NCBI GenBank assembly: GCA_021432605.1 | Contig: MU271144.1 | Location: forward strand, 3,344,606 to 3,408,605 | Length of the DNA stretch: 64,000 nucleotides | Origin: Coniochaeta sp. PMI_546 | Taxonomy: Eukaryota; Ascomycota; Sordariomycetes; Coniochaetales; Coniochaetaceae | Direction of reading: 5' to 3' | Translations under genes and position numbers: made by a program | Notes under the pieces: generated by a model | Seen by the model: only the letters and a program-made list of their open reading frames with translations | Database searches by the model: none | What the model was told of the DNA's origin: nothing | Shown here: piece by piece, positions 58,736-64,000 of the stretch | Numbering within the stretch: position 1 is the stretch's first letter | How the letters are laid out: the number at the start of each line of letters is the position of its first letter

Positions 58736-59483
58736 AGGACTCAGGTGAAGTAGAGGTGTATGAAGTCAGTTATCCTCCTCTTGCTTCATACGGTAGAACG
58801 GGGCCGCCCTCTCTTTTCAGCTTTCGTCGTCTCTTCTACCTCAAGTCTGTCTCGAGAAGTGCTCGTGCTCGGGCCTGCCGAGGGCTGGGACGAGAACATC
58901 AGCCCCGATCAGTCTACACGGCCCCCAATGCTACCCTCCTATCAGTCAGCTTGGGCCCTGTTGGGGTGGAAACACCATCTGTAACGGCAGGCTGCAGCAC
59001 TAGCGCTTACCTGAACTGCCCGACCATACCTCGTCGTCACTCGGCATATCATTCGTCTGCCAATGTGGGCGTCCAAGCTTCCGACGTGTGACACGGTCTT
59101 CTTGTCTTCCACTATGCGGACAACAAGTGGTGTAGTTCTTGGATTGCAATGTTCTCAGTGCGCCTATTCGTCCGTTCGTCTACCGCAGTAAGTCGTCTGG
59201 ATTCGTCTCTTCGTCCGGTGGTTGCATCGAGGTACCACGCTAACATGCATTATCATGCAAGAGAATCCTGCACGACACCCCAGCCGCAGACCCCACAGTC
59301 AGGTCTCTGTGAATCCTGCCACGCCTGACATGCCTGACAGGGTCAGAGGGCTGTAGTTCTGCGCAAGCGGACGACCTAAACAATCAACACAACACTGAGG
59401 CAAAGACTAACATGGCATAACTATCCGCAGTCGACCATCGCTTCACTTCGCCGACCTTTGTGGAACAGACCAATCTTGACAAG
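58736..59483. other. Divergent promoter of NLR-like gene and partner
   Basis: 750 bp between the start of the 57809-58735 gene (-) and the start of the NLR-like gene (+). No gene supported. A shared control region would allow co-regulation of both. Confidence 0.5.
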
Positions 59484-62400
59484 ATGTCTGACTCCTCCTC
59501 CAGCTCTTCGACAGCTACAGATCGAGATGCCAGCTCTTCTGCTGCTCCGGAGCCGGGCTCCCTTGCTGCCGAGTTAGATGGTTACGAGGAGTACATGGCG
59601 GATGACGCCAAACCCCCAGAGTATGGAGCAGAAGGCTTGACAGTCCTTTGGCAAGCCCAGGATGGAGACGATTCGTTCGCGCGAGAAAGGTTGCCAGTCC
59701 GTGACTTTGAGTAAGATGGTCGTGCATTCTTTCGTGGCTTCATCCCATGCCCTTGAAGAGACATTTGATCTGACCTCCTCAAAGCATTGTTGTCGTACAT
59801 GGTCTTCATGGCGCACGACGTCCGCCGTGGAAGAATCCCGGCTCCGGCGACAGTAGCTGGATTCATGAGCTCGGCCGTCAGAGTGGTAGAAAGGTCATGT
59901 CCTTTGGCTATGCCGCTCTTCACATACTGTCTGGGTTCAGAACCTGGGAGTCTATCCGTCGCACTTCCATCCGTCTCTTGGAGGACTTGAAGAAGGCGCG
60001 CGCGACTGCTGCCAAAGTGTGTAGTCAACCCTTCCAAGCATTCTGTTGCCACATCCTTCTTACCGTCTCGCCTTTTCCACCGCGTATGTCTAACATTGAC
60101 TCGGCAGGCTCGGCCGATAATGTTTGTAGCTCACGATATCGGCGGTATTATCGTGAAAGACGTAGGTCTTACGGCACCATCACGTTCTCGAAAATCATGG
60201 ATTCGAGGAATGCTCATGTTCTCTTTAGGCACTTACTTTTGCAGGCCTGTATCCCAGCTTGTACGGGGAGATATTCGACTACACTCGTGTCCTCGTGAGT
60301 GAAGATTAGAGTCTGCTTGCGTGAGCGTTTTGCGTGTTAATGCCCTTAAGGTCTTCTACGGCTGTCCGCACCAGAGTGTTGATCGCCTGGATATGGAGGA
60401 CAGGCTGTCTCGATTCATGCTGAGCCACTTCGACCGCAATGCGCCGCAGCTTCAAGGAACTTTAGCCTCTGCTAAGGGATTGACCACGGCCGTTCTTGAC
60501 ATCAACCACCTTTTCATCGATTCCAAGCATGTATATCGGTCTCATGTGATAAGTGTGTACAATGATGACGACAACAGCCAAATCGACAAGGTCGGACATA
60601 CATTCAAGCCTTCTGCTGTGGTAGTTAGTACTGACATCGGACGTACACAGGTATTTGACAGTTTTGCCGGGACCCTGAGAGTTCCGTTCGAAAGACGGAT
60701 CGCCGGCGGGGTCTCACAGTTGGAAGATATGGAAGTTATCGAACCTCATCTTGTCAAGATCCACTCACGTAAGTTCAATGTCCCAGTCTCGTGATTGCTG
60801 CTAGGACAACGACGTTGACCATTATGGGGCCTCAGAGATCTATCCTAATGACTCTATACTGGAGCAGGAGAGAACTCTACTCTCAATCGCTCGGCCAACG
60901 GCTGCGTTGGCAACAGCCGATCATGAGAACCATCCGTTTGCCTGGATTGCGGAGAACGAGACCTACAAATCTTGGTCCGGGCAAAAGGTTCCCCAACTGC
61001 TGTATCTCCATGGTTCGTCTGGCGTCAAGCGTGCCGCCGAGTTTGCATTCTATGACCTCGATAATAGCTTGCGCGGGAAGGACAACGTCAATGAAATGGT
61101 CTTGTACTTCACATTTGATCGTCATGACATACGACACGACACAACGGAGGACATGCTCACCACCTTCTTGGCTCAGATTATCTGCCATAACCCGAGTCTG
61201 TCCGAGTTCGTTGTCAATCAGTTCGAGCGGCTGGCTATCGACCGCAGTTGGTCAGATTATGACTTGCTCACGTGGTTTGAGTACTACCGCGTTCGTGGGC
61301 AAGTGGACGGAGTATCTTGCGTCATCAATTGCTTCGAGGAGTGCGAGGAAGAGTCGCGAAAGGAGTTCTTGAAGCTGGTTACTAAGCTCTCCAAGACCCA
61401 TGAGCGGCCCTGGAGAATCATTGTCACAAGCCGGCAACGTGGTGCCTTGTCTGAGGAACTGAAAGACTGGCCGTCGATCGATCTCGATGTCACGACGCGC
61501 CCAACCAAGAAAGCAACAATCGAGAGGTCCACTGACCTGTGGATAACTTCCAGCAAGCTTCTTCGCTTACGACCAGAACTCAGAGATAATCCATCAGTCG
61601 ATGCAGAGCTGAAGAAGATTTCACAGCTAGATGTTTCAGTCCGGACCTTGGCGCTGGCTCAAGTTAGTCGTCACAGTACATGGCCACGTGAAGAGACGGT
61701 CGAGTCGATCCTTGGACCAGGGGCGGATTGTTCCATCTCCTCGATCTTCGATCGTGTGGTTTCCGCAATTCCTGGGCCCGAACGTGACCTCGCACTTCGT
61801 GCCCTGTCCTGGATAGTCTGCGCACCGAGGCCGATGACCGCATGGGAACTCGGAATGGCCCTGTTTATTGGCAGTGAGGGAGATGATGGCCAAAGAGCCA
61901 CTACGCCTTACGGATTTGTTGAAGCCGTCATTCCGAAAATCGTCGACTGGTTCGCGGGGTTCGTTGTCTTGGAGATACATGAACTGCGGCTTACAAGCCC
62001 AGGTTACAGACAACTGCTGAAAGACAAGGCGGAGACCATTCCCAAGTGGCGCGGCATGTTCGTTGAGGCAGTTAACAAGGATATTGTCGAGACTAGCCTA
62101 AAGTTCTTGCTCCGACCTGCAGTCAAAAAGGTCCTGGAAGACGTCTACGGCAAGGGGAAGGAGAAGTCCGGTGTGATGGAGCTACCAAGCTTAAGCGATC
62201 GATCCAACTTTTGCAGCTACGCGGTGCTCTACTGGGTGGCTCATCTTCAACAAATTCCCGCTGATCTCAGGCCGAGCGGCCTCCTCCACGAATTCATCAA
62301 GTCCGACTCCGTTCCTATCTGGTCCAAGGCTTACTGGGCCCATGCGAATCCCATCAAGAGGAGCCCAGAGTTCTTCCCGTCTATCTATCCCATCCTAACC

Positions 62401-64000
62401 GGCCGTGGCCTTGGGGACTTGGCTGAGCCACTTCGCGAGAATGACGACGATATATCGGCTGGCTTGATAGAAGCGTGCCTGAACGGGTTGCCACTGGTCG
62501 TCAGTAACCTACTGAACCGCATTCAGCATAGCGAGAAGGCTCTTCAACAGGCACTGATTGCAGCTGGATCTAATGGTCACGAAATGATCTGGAAGCAAGT
62601 TATTCACCACGTGAGGGAACGCCATGACGACTTCGCCTGGCCTCCCTCTTTGTTGTCGCGAGCAGCTTGGCTCGGTCTCGAAGATATTGTTTCGGAGCTG
62701 CTTGAGGTTGGCTGTGATCCAAATCCACTAAATACCATTCAAGGAGCTACGCCGCTGCACCTCGCTGCTCGTAACGGTCACCGTGACGTTGTTAAGGTGC
62801 TGTTAGACCACAAAGCGGACGCGAAGCATACCGGACAGTACGGTCGAACAGTTATTCACGTTGCGACCGTTTTCGGCCATTCCGATGTCGTCGAGCTGCT
62901 GGCTAAGGAAAGCGACGTTGATATCAATGCGAGAGATGAGGATAACGTCACCGCGGTCTACGTTGGCAGCCTCTGGGGCAACTGGAAGGCCGTCGAGACA
63001 CTGTTGAAGCTTGGCGCTGACCCGGACATTGGCGACAGGGCACCCGGTCTGCCTCAGTGGAATCCCCTGGTCTCTGCCGTCGAAGAAGGTCATACTCTAT
63101 GTGTCCAAGCGCTACTAGAGGCAGGAGCGGAACCAAACTTCATCGGGCTTGACGGCACTCCTATTCGGTATGCGGTCAGCGCTGGGCGTCTCGACATGTG
63201 TCGCATGCTGATCGACAAGGGTGCCGATCTTCATCATCCCAACATAGACCCGCCAATTTTGATGTACGCGATCAACAGTCCACGCATGGAGGACGCCGAA
63301 ACCAGACTGGAAATTGTCAGGCTTCTTCTCAATCACGACGCAAAGCTCGATGTGGTCGATGAAGATGGCGAAACACCTCTGATTCGAGCTTGTTGCTCCG
63401 GAGACAAAGAGATTATTCCACTCGTGTCGTACCTCCTAGGTCGCGGGGCGGACATCAATGGACTCTCATCCAATGGGGAAACAGCATTGCGTCTTGCCGT
63501 GAGACAACGGAATCACGAACTTGTCAAATTCTTGATAGAGAAAGGCGCCAGTGTCAACCCTACGAACAAGGACGACATCGGTCCAGGTTCTCCCCTGCAT
63601 ATGGCTGTCTATAACACTGAGATGTTAAGACTGCTACTGGAACACAAAGCCGATGTGACAGTGAGCAGTGAGACGGTGCCATCAGCGCTAGTAATGGCAA
63701 CTATTGCGAACAGACTGGAGAGTATACAACTCCTGTTGGACCATAACGCACCGCTGGAGGACCTGGATCTCAAATTCGACAGATTCACGGCTCTCGCTTA
63801 TGCTGCTAATTACGGTTATGCGGATGCGTTCCGGCTGTTAGCTGATGCGGGAGCCAACATCAACCACACTGTCTCGAAGGGACGCACAATCCTCCACATA
63901 GCGGTCAACGAGGACTCTCTACCTGCCTGTCTCGAGTACCGCCCAGCTGTCGATGTTCAAGACGAGGAAGGGAATACACCACTGCACCTCATAGTGGGGT
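59484..64000 (+). CDS. NLR-like protein: alpha/beta-hydrolase, NACHT-like core, ankyrin array (partial)
   Basis: Runs off the window; at least 1387 residues are present. Exons 59484..59710, 59785..60016, 60108..60161, 60229..60294, 60351..60768 and 60836..>64000; introns are 56-91 nt, all in frame. Residues 1-50 are Ser-rich. An alpha/beta-hydrolase domain resembling the fungal SesB/lipase-like NLR effector covers about 70-260 (IVVVHGLHG; nucleophile elbow VAHDIGG with Asp163 in place of Ser; VLVFYGCPH). The NACHT-like core from about 375 has a P-loop region LYLHGSSGVKR (388-398) lacking the GK[S/T] end, a Walker B-like VINCFEECEEE (495-505) and sensor IIVTSR. Ankyrin repeats run from about residue 965 to the window edge (TPLHLAARNGHRDVVKVLL and about ten more). 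Two intervening exons are only 54 and 66 nt. Fungal NLRs of this plan mediate non-self recognition. Confidence 0.88.

Noticed and set aside
60096-60302. 68-codon frame reading through exons 3-4 of the NLR-like gene
   Set aside because: Reading through the 60162..60228 intron destroys the hydrolase-domain sequence. Splicing gives VKDAL and YGEIFDYTRVL, as expected for the family.
1-64000. CRISPR arrays, transposons, rRNA or prokaryotic operons
   Set aside because: No regularly spaced repeats, terminal inverted repeats with transposase motifs, rRNA signatures or Shine-Dalgarno-linked gene strings were seen; the gene structure is fungal throughout.

Overview
The window is nuclear DNA of a filamentous ascomycete (Pezizomycotina, probably a Sordariomycete). 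The evidence is short introns (mostly 50-120 nt) with GTRNGT donors and CTAAC/CTGAC branch sites just before the acceptor, monocistronic genes on both strands, an intron-containing tRNA, and fungus-specific families: Ada2, a GPI-anchored chitin deacetylase, mannitol-1-phosphate dehydrogenase, a HET-domain protein and an NLR with ankyrin repeats. I joined exons by hand from reading frame, splice consensus and protein continuity. The splice coordinates are therefore inferences, although reading frame is preserved at every junction given.

Layout. 0.8-1.7 kb: secreted GH16 glucanase (-). 4.8-6.9 kb: a hypothetical protein and a three-exon small secreted Cys-rich protein (+). 8.5-11 kb: a hypothetical protein (+) and an intracellular trypsin-like protease (-). 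11.7-16.8 kb: SAGA subunit Ada2 (+), a short-chain dehydrogenase (+) and a GPI-anchored chitin deacetylase with a chitin-binding module (-). 19.8-29.8 kb: NIPA-type Mg transporter (+), a very large atypical Ras-like protein (+), a CHIP-type TPR/U-box ubiquitin ligase (-) and mannitol-1-phosphate 5-dehydrogenase (-). 30-38.9 kb: gene-poor, holding a HET-domain gene (-) and a small two-exon gene (+). 38.9-49 kb: COPI beta' subunit (+), a decayed gene, a sesquiterpene-cyclase-type terpene synthase (+) and a Sec14-like lipid transfer protein (+). 49.5-52.9 kb: tRNA-Lys(CTT), an MDP-1 type HAD phosphatase (-) and an extradiol-type ring-cleaving dioxygenase (+).

53.5-64 kb is the most unusual part. 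A 1018-residue ankyrin-subtilisin protease and a 308-residue protein of unknown family lie in tandem on the minus strand. Facing away from them on the plus strand is a large NLR-like gene: an alpha/beta-hydrolase domain with Asp at the nucleophile position, a NACHT-like core with a degenerate P-loop, and a long ankyrin array that runs off the window. The protease and its small neighbour resemble, in layout, the fungal regulated-cell-death pairs in which a subtilase activates an adjacent effector (het-Q1/het-Q2). This is my best candidate for an undescribed system. Its functional reading is a hypothesis.

The rest is mostly housekeeping (coat protein, chromatin, ubiquitin, lipid transfer, Mg transport) mixed with wall remodelling and accessory metabolism. 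Apart from the decayed gene beside the terpene synthase, I see no conventional secondary-metabolite cluster. I see no transposon, CRISPR array or phage-like element.
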